Source: Gordonia sp049847105
GTDB lineage: Bacteria > Actinomycetota > Actinomycetes > Mycobacteriales > Mycobacteriaceae
NCBI RefSeq assembly: GCF_049847105.1
Contig: NZ_JBNCNS010000003.1
Location: 763,208-827,207 of the forward strand
DNA: 64,000 nt
Direction: 5' to 3'
The translations under genes and the position numbers were made by a program. Below are positions 1-8,405 of this stretch, in pieces; within the stretch, counting starts at the first letter, position 1; each line of letters starts with the position of its first letter. Under the pieces are notes generated by a model. It did no database searches, had not been told where the DNA came from, and worked only from the letters and a program-made list of their open reading frames with translations.

Positions 1-893
1 TCGACCTCGGACCGTTCCTCGCCGCGGCGAAGTTGCTGTACGAGGATGCCCTGGTCGCCGAACGATACGACGCGGTCGGACAGTTCATCGACGCCGCCGG
101 AACCGAGTCCGGGCTGGACCCTGTGGTGGCCGGGATCATCAGCGGTGCAAAGCGATTCGGTGCGGTGGATCTCCTGCGCGCCCGCCGTCGTCTCGCGGAG
201 CTCCGCACTGAGGCGATGGCGGAGTGGGGTGATGCGGATGCCCTCCTGGTGCCGACGGCGCCGATGCACCCGACCCTGGCCGAGGTGGACGCGGACCCGA
301 TCGGGGTGAACTCCCGGATGGGCACCTACACGAACTTCGGTAACCTCTTCGACCTGTGTGGTCTCGCCATACCGGCCGGGCAGGTCGACGAGACCGGCGG
401 TACCCGTGCGCAATTCGGGGTCACATTACTGGGGCGTGCACACGACGATGCGGTGATCACCGATCTCGCACGCCGGTTTCTCGACGGCACCGCCGATGCC
501 GCTCCGGCGGCGTGGCCCGAGGCGGGTGGTGCCCTGGCAACCGAGCTCGCGGTGTTCGGTGCGCACATGCGCGGCGGCCCGTTGACCCACGAACTCTCCG
601 ACCGGGGAGCGCGGTGGTCGGGTGAGGTGTGGACCGCGCCGGACTACCGCCTCGTTGCGCTCGACACCACCCCCGCAAAGCCGGGCCTCATCCGCGACCC
701 CGAGCGCGGCCGGTCCATCCAGGGGGAGGTGTGGACGCTCTCGCCGACAGCGTTGGGGGAGTTCCTCGCCGCGCTGCCGGCCCCGATGATGCTGGGCGGC
801 GTCGAACTCTCCGACGGCCGATGGGTGGTCGGATTCGGCTGTGCTGCGGACGCCGGCGAACACGGTGAGCGGCTGGATCGCACACGCTGGTGA
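1..893 (+). CDS. Allophanate hydrolase, C-terminal part (5' truncated)
   Basis: The reading frame is already open at base 3, so the gene begins outside the window; 296 residues are visible. The first ~150 residues resemble the end of an amidase-signature domain (the AVDLLRARRRLAELR helix and the GTYTNFGNLFDLCG segment). The rest resembles the small C-terminal domain of AtzF-type allophanate hydrolases, with the GEVWTLSPTALGEFLAALP stretch. The enzyme splits allophanate to ammonia and CO2 and normally works with urea carboxylase, which would lie upstream of base 1. The amidase Ser-Ser-Lys triad is not in view. Family assignment is by recall of the conserved C-terminal domain. Confidence 0.82.
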   Translation, partial: DLGPFLAAAKLLYEDALVAERYDAVGQFIDAAGTESGLDPVVAGIISGAKRFGAVDLLRARRRLAELRTEAMAEWGDADALLVPTAPMHPTLAEVDADPIGVNSRMGTYTNFGNLFDLCGLAIPAGQVDETGGTRAQFGVTLLGRAHDDAVITDLARRFLDGTADAAPAAWPEAGGALATELAVFGAHMRGGPLTHELSDRGARWSGEVWTAPDYRLVALDTTPAKPGLIRDPERGRSIQGEVWTLSPTALGEFLAALPAPMMLGGVELSDGRWVVGFGCAADAGEHGERLDRTRW

Positions 894-962
894 CCGTGGG
901 TGGTTCCGAGGCCGCGTCCAGGGACGGGCCGCGCCGCCTCAGCGTCGGTCCCGCGGCAGGCG

Positions 963-998
963 TCGCTCTCGTGGTTACAGTCGCTCTCGTGGTTACAG
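963..998. repeat. Perfect 18-bp tandem duplication
   Basis: TCGCTCTCGTGGTTACAG occurs twice in direct succession (963-980 and 981-998), about 50 bp upstream of the small membrane protein gene. It lies where its promoter or leader would be, so it could be a slippage product or a duplicated regulatory site. Confidence 0.9.
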
Positions 999-1044
999 TG
1001 GAGACAACCTCAGCGTCACCCGTTCCGCTCACCAAGGAGGAGCC

Positions 1045-1239
1045 ATGGCGGTAGATCCGGCGAAGAGCAAAGCGGTCTCCCAAGTCGTCCGTCAGCACCC
1101 GGGCATGAGTCTCGTCGCGGTCTCCCCCGGCATCGTGGTGTTCCTCCTCGTCGGGTTCCTGCTGAACTGGCCGCTCGCCATCCTGCTGGGCCTGGTGGGT
1201 GCCGGTGCCGGCTACTACTTTCTGACCCGTCGGAAGTAG
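1045..1239 (+). CDS. Small hydrophobic membrane protein, 64 aa
   Basis: The start is chosen at 1045 because a near-ideal Shine-Dalgarno AAGGAGG sits just upstream; a longer frame reaching back to 841 has no such site. Two hydrophobic stretches (about residues 22-40 and 43-59, ending GAGAGYYFLTRRK) suggest a helical hairpin in the membrane with a positive C-terminus. No family recognised. It lies 13 bp before the S4-domain gene, so the two may share a transcript. Confidence 0.75.
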   Translation: MAVDPAKSKAVSQVVRQHPGMSLVAVSPGIVVFLLVGFLLNWPLAILLGLVGAGAGYYFLTRRK

Positions 1240-1252
1240 ACCCCGAGGAGCG

Positions 1253-2149
1253 ATGACCACACGCGTCGACAGCTGGATCTGGGCGATCCGGCTCACCAAG
1301 ACCCGGTCAGCGGCCGGTGCGGCATGCCGTGGCGGACATGTGCGGGTGAACGGTGCCACCGCGAAGCCGGCGCAGCCCGTCGCGATCGGTGACGAAGTCC
1401 GGGTGCGCCTGAACGGCCACGAGCGGGTCGTCGAGGTCACCAAGCTGATCGGCAAACGTGTGTCCGCGCCTGCCGCGGCCGAGTGCTACATCGACCGCAG
1501 CCCGCCGCCGCCTCCGCGCGAGGTCGTCGCGAGCCAGCCGCGGCGGGATCGCGGTGCCGGGCGACCGACCAAGCGAGAACGACGCGAACTCGACCGACTG
1601 CGGATGCACGGTGGCCTGCTGGTCTCTCTGGCCCTCGTGCTGGTCGTGGCCCTCGCCGGCTGCTCGGATGACTCCGACGATCCGGCGGCACCGACGACTG
1701 CGGACGCGCCGGGCAAGGCCGGTGCGGGCCCGTTCTTCGGCGCGTGCGGGGGCGTCACGACCGAAGAGGTCACCCGGATCACCAAGTTCGCCGGTCTGGC
1801 CAACACCGTGAACAATCCGTCGGTCTGCGAGTGGGACAGCAGCAACGACCGCACCGGGCCGGTCGCGTCGTTCAACTGGTATCGCGGGTCGCCGATCGGT
1901 CGCGAACGGGCCACCGAGCAGCTGTCGCGCGAGTCCACCAAGGACATCGACATCGACGGGCACAAGGGATTCATCGCATCCGATGCCGGGATCTGCGAGA
2001 TCGGTATCGCCTTCGGCGCCGACTTCTTCGAATGGTCGGTGAGCGCGGGAACGCAGGCGCTCGGAAGTGCACAGCCGCCGCCCGCGACAGATCAGATCTG
2101 CGAGTCGACCCGCGAACTCTCCCGACTCTCGATCGAGCGTGCATCATGA
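1253..2149 (+). CDS. S4 RNA-binding domain fused in frame to a DUF3558-like lipoprotein
   Basis: Residues 1-~70 form an S4 domain of the Hsp15 type (TRVDSWIWAIRLTKTRS; CRGGHVRVNGATAKPAQPV), followed by the basic tail usual for this family (GAGRPTKRERRELDRLR), where relatives normally stop. Here the frame continues into MHGGLLVSLALVLVVALAGC, a lipoprotein signal with lipobox LAGC (Cys137), then a DUF3558-like domain with paired Cys and the VCEW and FNWYRG elements. Either the stop codon was lost, or the lipoprotein is translated separately from the ATG at 1604, which has no obvious Shine-Dalgarno. The last bases overlap the next gene as ATGA. A cytoplasmic RNA-binding domain ahead of an export signal makes a working single protein doubtful. 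Confidence 0.78.
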   Translation: MTTRVDSWIWAIRLTKTRSAAGAACRGGHVRVNGATAKPAQPVAIGDEVRVRLNGHERVVEVTKLIGKRVSAPAAAECYIDRSPPPPPREVVASQPRRDRGAGRPTKRERRELDRLRMHGGLLVSLALVLVVALAGCSDDSDDPAAPTTADAPGKAGAGPFFGACGGVTTEEVTRITKFAGLANTVNNPSVCEWDSSNDRTGPVASFNWYRGSPIGRERATEQLSRESTKDIDIDGHKGFIASDAGICEIGIAFGADFFEWSVSAGTQALGSAQPPPATDQICESTRELSRLSIERAS

Positions 2150-2694
2150 AACGGCTGCTCACTCTGATCGCAGTGCTGTTGCTGGTCCTCGGCCTCGGGA
2201 CCGCGTGCGCCCGCGACATCGACGGCGAGCCCGTGGCAGTCGGCGCCGCCGACAACGAGCAGCAGGGACACGTCGACACCGATCAGTACGACAAGCTGCT
2301 TCTCGAATGCGAGGTCCTCTCGACGGCACAGATCGCGCAGGCGGTCGGCGGAAGCGTCGCCCGCGGCACCTTCAACGGGGCGATCTGCCGTTGGCTCGTC
2401 GAGGGCGCCACCTCGGCGAGTGTCACCTTCAACTGGTTCGAGTGGGGAGACCCGAACGTCGAGAAGCAGACCGCCAAGAAGCTCGGTTACGAGACCGAGA
2501 ACATCAAGGTGGCCAGCCAGGCGGCGTTCACCCAACGGGATCCGAAACGACCCGCGGTCTGCGGGGTCACCGCGCGCGCCCCGAGCCGCGGTGTCTTCAC
2601 GTGGTGGGTCGAACCGCGGACGGCAGCGGTCCCCGCGGACCCGTGTGCAGCGCCGATCAAACTGATGGAGCTGCTCCTCAGCGGCGGCCAGTAG
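2146..2694 (+). CDS. DUF3558-like lipoprotein
   Basis: 182 residues. The start overlaps the stop of the preceding gene (ATGA), so the two are translationally coupled. Signal peptide MKRLLTLIAVLLLVLGLG leads to lipobox GTAC with Cys21 as lipidation site. The mature part has the spaced cysteines and the CRWLVEG and FNWFEWG elements also found in the lipoprotein half of the upstream gene, so the two look like tandem paralogues. Expected at the outer face of the cytoplasmic membrane. DUF3558 is common in mycolic-acid actinobacteria and has no firm function. Confidence 0.82.
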   Translation: MKRLLTLIAVLLLVLGLGTACARDIDGEPVAVGAADNEQQGHVDTDQYDKLLLECEVLSTAQIAQAVGGSVARGTFNGAICRWLVEGATSASVTFNWFEWGDPNVEKQTAKKLGYETENIKVASQAAFTQRDPKRPAVCGVTARAPSRGVFTWWVEPRTAAVPADPCAAPIKLMELLLSGGQ

Positions 2695-2702
2695 TCAGTC
2701 GG

Positions 2703-3533
2703 TCACACGCTCGGCATCTTCGACACCGACACCGTCGCCGCGACCGCCGGTCCGTCGTCACCCGGGATCAGCATCCACACCAGGAGGCGTTCCGGTTCCC
2801 GCACCCTGCGCAGAGTGATCGGCACGCCCGGCACGATCGGCCGCAGATACTCGATGACAGCGCGGTGCGGACCGTCCACCAGGTCGGGATGAGCGACGAG
2901 TTCATCCTCGATCGCCTCCAGGTAGGCCGCGTTGTTGAGGTGCTTGAACGGGTCGAAATCGGTGATGCGCAGCACGTGCTCGCGGTCCTCGAGCTCGATC
3001 GACGACGGGTCGGGCGCCTTGTCGGGATTCATGGACTTCCAGCGCAGCCGATGTTCGTCGGTCATCTCGGACAGCATCTCGAGCATCTCGTCGGTGATCC
3101 TCGACGGCATCCCCTGATCGTTCACATTGATCCAGAACGCCTCGGTCTCGATGAGTCCCGGTTCGCGCTCATCGGGGTTGAAGCGGTTGGTCTCGTGATC
3201 GGCGGTGAGGCGCACGCGCATGTTGGTCCAGCGTGTGGACAGTGCCCCGCACCAGCGCTGCGCGGTCACCGCGGCCGGCCAGGTGAACGGGCGGATCACG
3301 TCGATCACGGTCCGCCGGACGATCCAGAACGGATCGGAGGCGCCGTAGTCGGTGGCCTCGATGTTGTCGTTGGCGACATCTTGCAGGTAGCGGGCCACGG
3401 CATCGAGCCGTACGCGCATATCCTGATCCACGTCTCCGGTTCGGACGCGATAGTCGGCCTCGAAGTATCGAGCTCCCTCCTTGCGATCCGGCAATGGTTC
3501 GAACGTTGTTCCCGCTGCTTGCGAGGTGCTCAC
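2703..3533 (-). CDS. FatA-like acyl-ACP thioesterase family protein
   Basis: 276 residues from a GTG start at 3533, preceded by an AGGGA Shine-Dalgarno; a much longer antisense frame upstream overlaps fprB and is not credible. The protein has two hotdog-like halves: an N-terminal half with RVRTGDVDQDMRVRLDAV and a C-terminal half with ITDFDPFKHLNNAAYLEAIE, where the HLNNAAY Asn is typical of acyl-ACP thioesterases. It would release fatty acids or a related acyl group from carrier protein or CoA. It is divergent from fprB across a 99-bp gap holding a KstR-like operator, so both genes may respond to sterol-derived acyl-CoA. Substrate unknown. Confidence 0.8.
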   Translation of the reverse strand: MSTSQAAGTTFEPLPDRKEGARYFEADYRVRTGDVDQDMRVRLDAVARYLQDVANDNIEATDYGASDPFWIVRRTVIDVIRPFTWPAAVTAQRWCGALSTRWTNMRVRLTADHETNRFNPDEREPGLIETEAFWINVNDQGMPSRITDEMLEMLSEMTDEHRLRWKSMNPDKAPDPSSIELEDREHVLRITDFDPFKHLNNAAYLEAIEDELVAHPDLVDGPHRAVIEYLRPIVPGVPITLRRVREPERLLVWMLIPGDDGPAVAATVSVSKMPSV

Positions 3534-3592
3534 TCGGTCCCTACTTTCAGCCACCGGTATCTTTACAGTTAAGATACGCAGGACGAGAAAAC

Positions 3593-3606
3593 TAGAACAC
3601 GTTCCA
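3593..3606. promoter_or_regulatory. KstR-type operator between thioesterase gene and fprB
   Basis: TAGAACACGTTCCA matches the published KstR pattern TnnAACnnGTTnnA at every fixed position. KstR is the TetR-family repressor of cholesterol catabolism in mycobacteria and rhodococci. The site is 27 bp from the fprB start and 60 bp from the thioesterase start, so it could govern both. The match is seen; binding is inferred. Confidence 0.6.
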
Positions 3607-3632
3607 CGTGTTGGATTACGAGGAAACAGCAG

Positions 3633-5312
3633 ATGGCGCATGTGATCACCCGACCATGTTGCAACGACGCCAGTTGTGTCAGCGTGTGTCCGGTCAACTG
3701 CATTCATCCCACGCCCGATGAGCCGGAGTTCTTCACGGCGGAGATGTTGTTCATCGATCCCGAGACATGCATTGACTGCGGTGCGTGTATCGACGAGTGT
3801 CCGGTGGAGGCGATCCTCCCCGATGACCAGCTCGAAGAGCGCGACGAGCCGTATCTGCAGATCAACGCCGACTACTACAAGGACCACGACGTCGAGGGCG
3901 GCCTGGTACCCCCGAAGAAGGCGCCGCAGTTGCCGGACGGCGAACTGCATGTCGCCATCATCGGCGCCGGGCCTGCAGCGTTCTACGCGGCCGAGGAGCT
4001 CGTGCGCAAGCCTCAGGTCAAGGTCGACATGTTCGACCGGCTGCCGACGCCCTACGGTCTTGTCCGGGCCGGCGTCGCGCCCGACCACGCACCCACCAAG
4101 GGCGTCGAGAAGACCTTCGCGGCGACGGCGGCAAAGCGGAACTTCCAGTACTTCCTGAACGTCGAGGTCGGCAAGCACATCACGCACGCCGAGCTCGTCG
4201 AGCGCTATCACGCGGTGATCTACGCGGTCGGTGCGTCCACCGACAAACGTCTCGGGCTCGAAGGGGAGGATCTGTCCGGATCGATCCCGGCCACCGAGTT
4301 CGTCGCCTGGTACAACGGCCATCCCGACTACGCCGATCTCGACGTCGATCTGTCGTCTGAGCGGGCCGTGGTGGTCGGCAACGGCAACGTGGCTCTCGAC
4401 GTCGCGCGCATCCTGGTCAGCGATCCCGACGAACTCGCGAAGACCGACATCGCCGATCACGCACTGGCGACGCTGCGTGAGTCGAATGTCAAGGAGGTCG
4501 TGCTGCTCGCCCGCCGAGGCGTCGCGCAGGCGGCGTACACCAACAGCGAGTTCCTCGCGCTCGGTGATGTCGAGGGTGTCGACGTCGTGATCGATCCTGA
4601 CGAACTCGTGCTCGATCCGGCCAGCGAGGCGGCGCTCGAGGACGACATCTTGGATTCGACGATCGCGACCAAGGTCCGCCTCGCGCGCGAGTTCGCCGAG
4701 CGACCGACCACCGAGGGGAACCGGCGCATCGTGTTCCGCTTCCTGGTCTCGCCGATGGAACTGGCCGGGGACGGGCACGTGGAGCGGTTGACGTGCGTGC
4801 GAAACGTGTACGCGCCGGGCACCGAACGGGTGGCGGTGTCCCCGTCCGACGAGCGCTTCGACATCGACACCGGAGTGGTGTTGCGGGCGATCGGTTATCG
4901 TGGCGTACCTGTTATCGATATGCCGTTCGACGATGTGCACGGCGTCGTGCCGAACACCGACGGCAGGGTTCAGGTCGCGGCCGACGGTGAGGTCGTGCCG
5001 GGACTCTTCGTCACTGGATGGATCAAACGTGGTGCGACCGGGGGGATCGGCATGAATCGGATTTGTGGTCAGGAGACCGCGGAGGCCGTACTGAAAGACT
5101 ATGTGGCGGGGGCCTTCTCAAGCCCGTCCACGTCTCGCGACGACGTCGCCGACATCGTGTCGGACCGCGGTGCGCGGCGGATCGACATGGATGGCTGGAA
5201 GGCCATCGATGCAGCCGAGAAGAATGCCGGTAAGTCCGCCGGTCGCCGACGCGTGAAGTTCGTCTCGCTCAACGAGTTCGAGGTCGCTGCCGGCATGGAA
5301 CCGGTGCAGTAG
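3633..5312 (+). CDS. fprB: Ferredoxin fused to ferredoxin-NADP+ reductase (FprB type)
   Basis: 559 residues. The N-terminal ~75 residues are a bacterial ferredoxin: Cys10, Cys15 and Cys19-Pro form an incomplete first motif, and Cys46-x2-Cys49-x2-Cys52-x3-Cys56 a complete second one, the arrangement of 7Fe (3Fe-4S plus 4Fe-4S) ferredoxins. The remainder is adrenodoxin-reductase-like, with an FAD Rossmann motif (AIIGAGPAAFYAAEEL, ~107-122), the PYGLVRAGVAPDH signature, an NADP motif (VVVGNGNVALDVARIL, ~245-260) and the C-terminal GWIKRGATGGIG element. It moves electrons between NADPH and ferredoxins, for example to supply P450s such as the two in this window. Length fits M. tuberculosis FprB. 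Confidence 0.92.
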   Translation: MAHVITRPCCNDASCVSVCPVNCIHPTPDEPEFFTAEMLFIDPETCIDCGACIDECPVEAILPDDQLEERDEPYLQINADYYKDHDVEGGLVPPKKAPQLPDGELHVAIIGAGPAAFYAAEELVRKPQVKVDMFDRLPTPYGLVRAGVAPDHAPTKGVEKTFAATAAKRNFQYFLNVEVGKHITHAELVERYHAVIYAVGASTDKRLGLEGEDLSGSIPATEFVAWYNGHPDYADLDVDLSSERAVVVGNGNVALDVARILVSDPDELAKTDIADHALATLRESNVKEVVLLARRGVAQAAYTNSEFLALGDVEGVDVVIDPDELVLDPASEAALEDDILDSTIATKVRLAREFAERPTTEGNRRIVFRFLVSPMELAGDGHVERLTCVRNVYAPGTERVAVSPSDERFDIDTGVVLRAIGYRGVPVIDMPFDDVHGVVPNTDGRVQVAADGEVVPGLFVTGWIKRGATGGIGMNRICGQETAEAVLKDYVAGAFSSPSTSRDDVADIVSDRGARRIDMDGWKAIDAAEKNAGKSAGRRRVKFVSLNEFEVAAGMEPVQ

Positions 5313-5314
5313 GG

Positions 5315-6598
5315 ATGCGCGTCGCACTGCTGTCGTATCGCAGCAAGCCGCATTGTGGCGGTCAGGGAGTCTACGTCCGTCACCTGTCCCGAGAGCTCGC
5401 ACTGCTCGGTCACGAGGTCGAGATCTTCTCCGGCCAGCCATATCCCGAACTCGACCAGGTCGCCATCGACGCGGGGGTCAAGCTCACCAAGGTGCCGAGT
5501 ATGGCGCTCTACGACGAGCCGGACCCGTTCCGTACCCCGCGACCGGGCGAGTACCGGGACTGGATCGATGCGCTCGAGGTCGGGTCGATGTGGACCGCGA
5601 GCTTCGGTGAGCCCCTCACCTTCAGTCTGCGGGTGGCCCGACTGCTGAAGCAGCGGCGGGACGATTTCGACATCGTCCACGACAACCAATGCCTCGGTTA
5701 CGGTTTGCTCGACATCCAGAAGGCCGGCTTCCCGCTGATCGCGACGATCCATCATCCGATCACCCGCGATCGCACACTGGCGGTCAAGGCGGCCAAGGGC
5801 TGGCGCAAGATCACCGCATGGCGATGGCATTCGTTCCTGCGGATGCAGGGTCGCGTCTCACGGCGAATCCCCGAACTGCTCACCGTGTCACGCAGCAGCG
5901 AGGTCGACATCCGCAAGGCATTCGACATCCCGTCGGGCCGCATCACCACGATCCCACTCGGCGTGAACACAGATGTGTTCCGTCCGGGCGTCGAACGTGT
6001 CCCGGGACGCGTCGCCTGCGTCGCCAGTGCCGATGCGCCGCTCAAGGGTGTTTCATATCTGCTGGAGGCCATCGCAAAACTGAGCGCCGAACGTCAGGTC
6101 GAACTGGTACTGGTGTCCAAACTCGACCCGAACGGTCCGTCGGCCAAGATGATCGACGACCTGGCCATCGGTGATCGCGTCCGCGTGGTCTCCGGCCTGG
6201 AGGACGAGGAGATGGCCGACGTGCTGGCGTCCGCCGAGGTCGCTTGTGTCCCATCCCTTTACGAGGGCTTCTCACTTCCCGCGGTCGAGGCGATGAGTTG
6301 TGCGACACCGCTCGTCGCCACCCGCGCCGGTGCGATTCCCGAGGTCGTCGGGACCCAGGAGGAGGCGGCTCTGCTGGTGCCGCCGGGGGACTCCGGCAAA
6401 CTCGCACAGTCCATCGGGCGCCTGCTCGACGATGCCGAGTTGCGGCATCGTCTCGGGCAGGGAGGCCGGAGCCGCGTCGAGGATCGGTACAGCTGGGCGG
6501 CGGTGGCAGCGAAGACCGCGGCACACTACGAAACCGTCCTGGAACGAGTCGCGCGCGATGGGGGCGTGGCGACCGAGTCCGGCCCGGTCGTGGGCTGA
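5315..6598 (+). CDS. GT-B glycosyltransferase (GT4 type)
   Basis: 427 residues, starting two bases after the fprB stop. The N-terminal GGQGVYVRHLSRELALLGHEV is split-motif GT4 style: GGQGVYVRHL binds near the acceptor, and the C-terminal nucleotide-sugar site has the E-x7-E motif in YEGFSLPAVEAMSCATP (around residue 316). Retaining transfer of a sugar from a nucleotide donor is expected; donor and acceptor cannot be read. It heads a three-gene cassette with a methyltransferase and an alpha-alpha-toroid protein, suggesting a methylated glycan or glycolipid. Cytoplasmic; no membrane segment seen. Confidence 0.85.
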   Translation: MRVALLSYRSKPHCGGQGVYVRHLSRELALLGHEVEIFSGQPYPELDQVAIDAGVKLTKVPSMALYDEPDPFRTPRPGEYRDWIDALEVGSMWTASFGEPLTFSLRVARLLKQRRDDFDIVHDNQCLGYGLLDIQKAGFPLIATIHHPITRDRTLAVKAAKGWRKITAWRWHSFLRMQGRVSRRIPELLTVSRSSEVDIRKAFDIPSGRITTIPLGVNTDVFRPGVERVPGRVACVASADAPLKGVSYLLEAIAKLSAERQVELVLVSKLDPNGPSAKMIDDLAIGDRVRVVSGLEDEEMADVLASAEVACVPSLYEGFSLPAVEAMSCATPLVATRAGAIPEVVGTQEEAALLVPPGDSGKLAQSIGRLLDDAELRHRLGQGGRSRVEDRYSWAAVAAKTAAHYETVLERVARDGGVATESGPVVG

Positions 6599-6634
6599 CC
6601 ACAGCAACATCACGGATCGACGAAGGGAACGCGC

Positions 6635-7363
6635 GTGCTGACAGTGGATTTCGACCGCCTGGGGGTGGGTCCGCAGACCAAGGCGATCGATATCGGTGCC
6701 GGGCAGGGGAGGCACTCGTTCGAGATGTTCCGGCGCGGTGCGGATGTCATCGCCTTCGACCAGTCCGAATCCGACATGGCAGACGTCGGCGAGATGTTCG
6801 ACGCGATGATGGCCGAAGGGCACGTGCCGGCCGATGCGAAAGCACGGGCCGAGGTCGGTGATGCACTTCGTCTTCCCTACGCCGACAACAGCTTCGACGT
6901 CGTGCTGATGTCCGAGATCCTGGAGCACATCCCAGGCGACGAAGCCGCGATGGCCGAGATGGTGCGGATACTCAAGCCGGGTGGCGTCGCTGCCGTCACG
7001 GTGCCCCGTTACTGGCCCGAGAAGGTCTGCTGGGCACTGTCGGACGAGTACCACGAGGTGGAAGGCGGGCACGTCCGGATCTACAAGGCGTCCGAACTCG
7101 CCGACAAGCTAACCCGCGCGGGACTCGAGGTCACCGGTACCGATCACTCGCATGCACTTCATGCACCTTACTGGTGGCTGAAATGTGCTGTCGGAGTGGA
7201 GAACAATGACAACCTCCTGGTGAAGGGATATCACCAGCTGCTCGTCTGGGACATGATGAGCAAGCCGTGGCTGACCCGGGCGGGGGAGCAGGCACTCAAC
7301 CCGTTCATCGGCAAGTCGGTGGCCCTGTACCTACGGAAGCCGGCCGACTCCGGGACACCGTGA
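6635..7363 (+). CDS. Class I SAM-dependent methyltransferase
   Basis: 242 residues from a GTG start. SAM-binding motif I is AIDIGAGQGRHSFEM (residues ~14-28); the post-motif region has FDVVLMSEILEHIPGDE and a RILKPGG turn, as in the Methyltransf_11 group. It follows the glycosyltransferase by 36 bp and its stop overlaps the GTG of the next gene, so the three genes are probably co-expressed. Target is probably the product of the neighbouring glycosyltransferase, by context only. Confidence 0.85.
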   Translation: MLTVDFDRLGVGPQTKAIDIGAGQGRHSFEMFRRGADVIAFDQSESDMADVGEMFDAMMAEGHVPADAKARAEVGDALRLPYADNSFDVVLMSEILEHIPGDEAAMAEMVRILKPGGVAAVTVPRYWPEKVCWALSDEYHEVEGGHVRIYKASELADKLTRAGLEVTGTDHSHALHAPYWWLKCAVGVENNDNLLVKGYHQLLVWDMMSKPWLTRAGEQALNPFIGKSVALYLRKPADSGTP

Positions 7364-8397
7364 CGCGGTTTCCGGCGATCGCCGGGGTGTTGACCGCGCA
7401 GCAGACGGACGCCACGGGTGCCGCTGTCGCTGCAATGCAAGAGGATTCGGGTGCACTGCCGTGGTTCCCGGGCGGTCAGACCGATCCGTGGGACCACATT
7501 GAATCCGCGATGGCCCTGTCGGTCACCGGACGTGTCGCGGAGGCCGAAGGGGGCTATGAATGGTCGCGGCGCCTGCAGCGGGCGGACGGCTCGTGGCCCA
7601 TCCGCACGGTGATCGGCCACGTCGAGGATGCGAACGTCGACAGCAACTTCTGCGCCTACATCGCGGTCGGGGTCTGGCATCACTACCTGATCACCGGCGA
7701 CACCGTGTTCCTCGATCGGATGTGGCCGATGGTGTGGTCGGCGATCGACCTGGTGATGAAGTTTCAGCGCCCTGACGGCGCGTTCCGCTGGGGTGGCGAC
7801 CACGGCACCGGAGCGATGTTCGATCAGGCCCAGATCACCGGCAACGCAAGCATTTTCCAGGCCGTCGACTGTGCGATCCGGATCGCCGACGAGATGGGTC
7901 AGCCGGACCAGGAGTGGGTGAGCGCGCACGCCGCGCTCGGCGACGCGATCCGCGACCGGCCGGAGATCTTCGAGCCGCCGTCGGATCACTCGATGGACTG
8001 GTACTACCCGATCCTCGGCGGCGCGCTACGCGGCCGGGCGGGGCAGGAGCACATCGCACGCCGGTGGGACGAGTTCGTGGTCGAAGGCAAAGGCGTTCGC
8101 TGCGTTGATCATCGCCCGTGGGTCACCGGCGCCGAGACCTGCGAGCTCGCGCTGGCGCTCGATGCGCTCGGGGACACCGGAGATGCGATCACGCTGGTGG
8201 AATCGATTCAACACCTCAGGGATCCGGACGGGTCCTACTGGACCGGGCTGGTTTACTCCGACGGCAAACGGTGGCCCGTGGAGAAGAGCTGCTGGACGTC
8301 GGCAGCGGTCATCCTGGCTGCTGACGCGATCAGTAGGACCAGTGCGGCAAACGGGATCTTCCGCGACGTGCGACAAAACCTGGCCGTCGGACGCTGA
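7360..8397 (+). CDS. Alpha/alpha-toroid protein (annotated in relatives as prenyltransferase-like; may be glycosidase-like)
   Basis: 345 residues from a GTG overlapping the methyltransferase stop (GTGA). It is rich in aromatic residues and shows QW-like repeats: QRADGSWPIR, FQRPDGAFRWGGD and RDPDGSYWTG. These mark an alpha/alpha toroid fold shared by squalene cyclase-like proteins and six-hairpin glycosidases. No DxDD cyclase motif is visible, and the HHYLITGDTVFLDRMWPMV segment recalls six-hairpin glycoside hydrolases. Placed after a glycosyltransferase and methyltransferase, a carbohydrate role is at least as likely as a terpenoid one. No signal peptide seen, so probably cytoplasmic. Confidence 0.65.
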   Translation: MTRFPAIAGVLTAQQTDATGAAVAAMQEDSGALPWFPGGQTDPWDHIESAMALSVTGRVAEAEGGYEWSRRLQRADGSWPIRTVIGHVEDANVDSNFCAYIAVGVWHHYLITGDTVFLDRMWPMVWSAIDLVMKFQRPDGAFRWGGDHGTGAMFDQAQITGNASIFQAVDCAIRIADEMGQPDQEWVSAHAALGDAIRDRPEIFEPPSDHSMDWYYPILGGALRGRAGQEHIARRWDEFVVEGKGVRCVDHRPWVTGAETCELALALDALGDTGDAITLVESIQHLRDPDGSYWTGLVYSDGKRWPVEKSCWTSAAVILAADAISRTSAANGIFRDVRQNLAVGR

Positions 8398-8405
8398 ATG
8401 ACCTA

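Noticed and set aside
3534..4940. Extension of the minus-strand thioesterase frame over fprB (to 745 aa)
   Set aside because: Antisense to fprB, which is strongly conserved; the extension is Arg/Asp/His-rich and has no domain.
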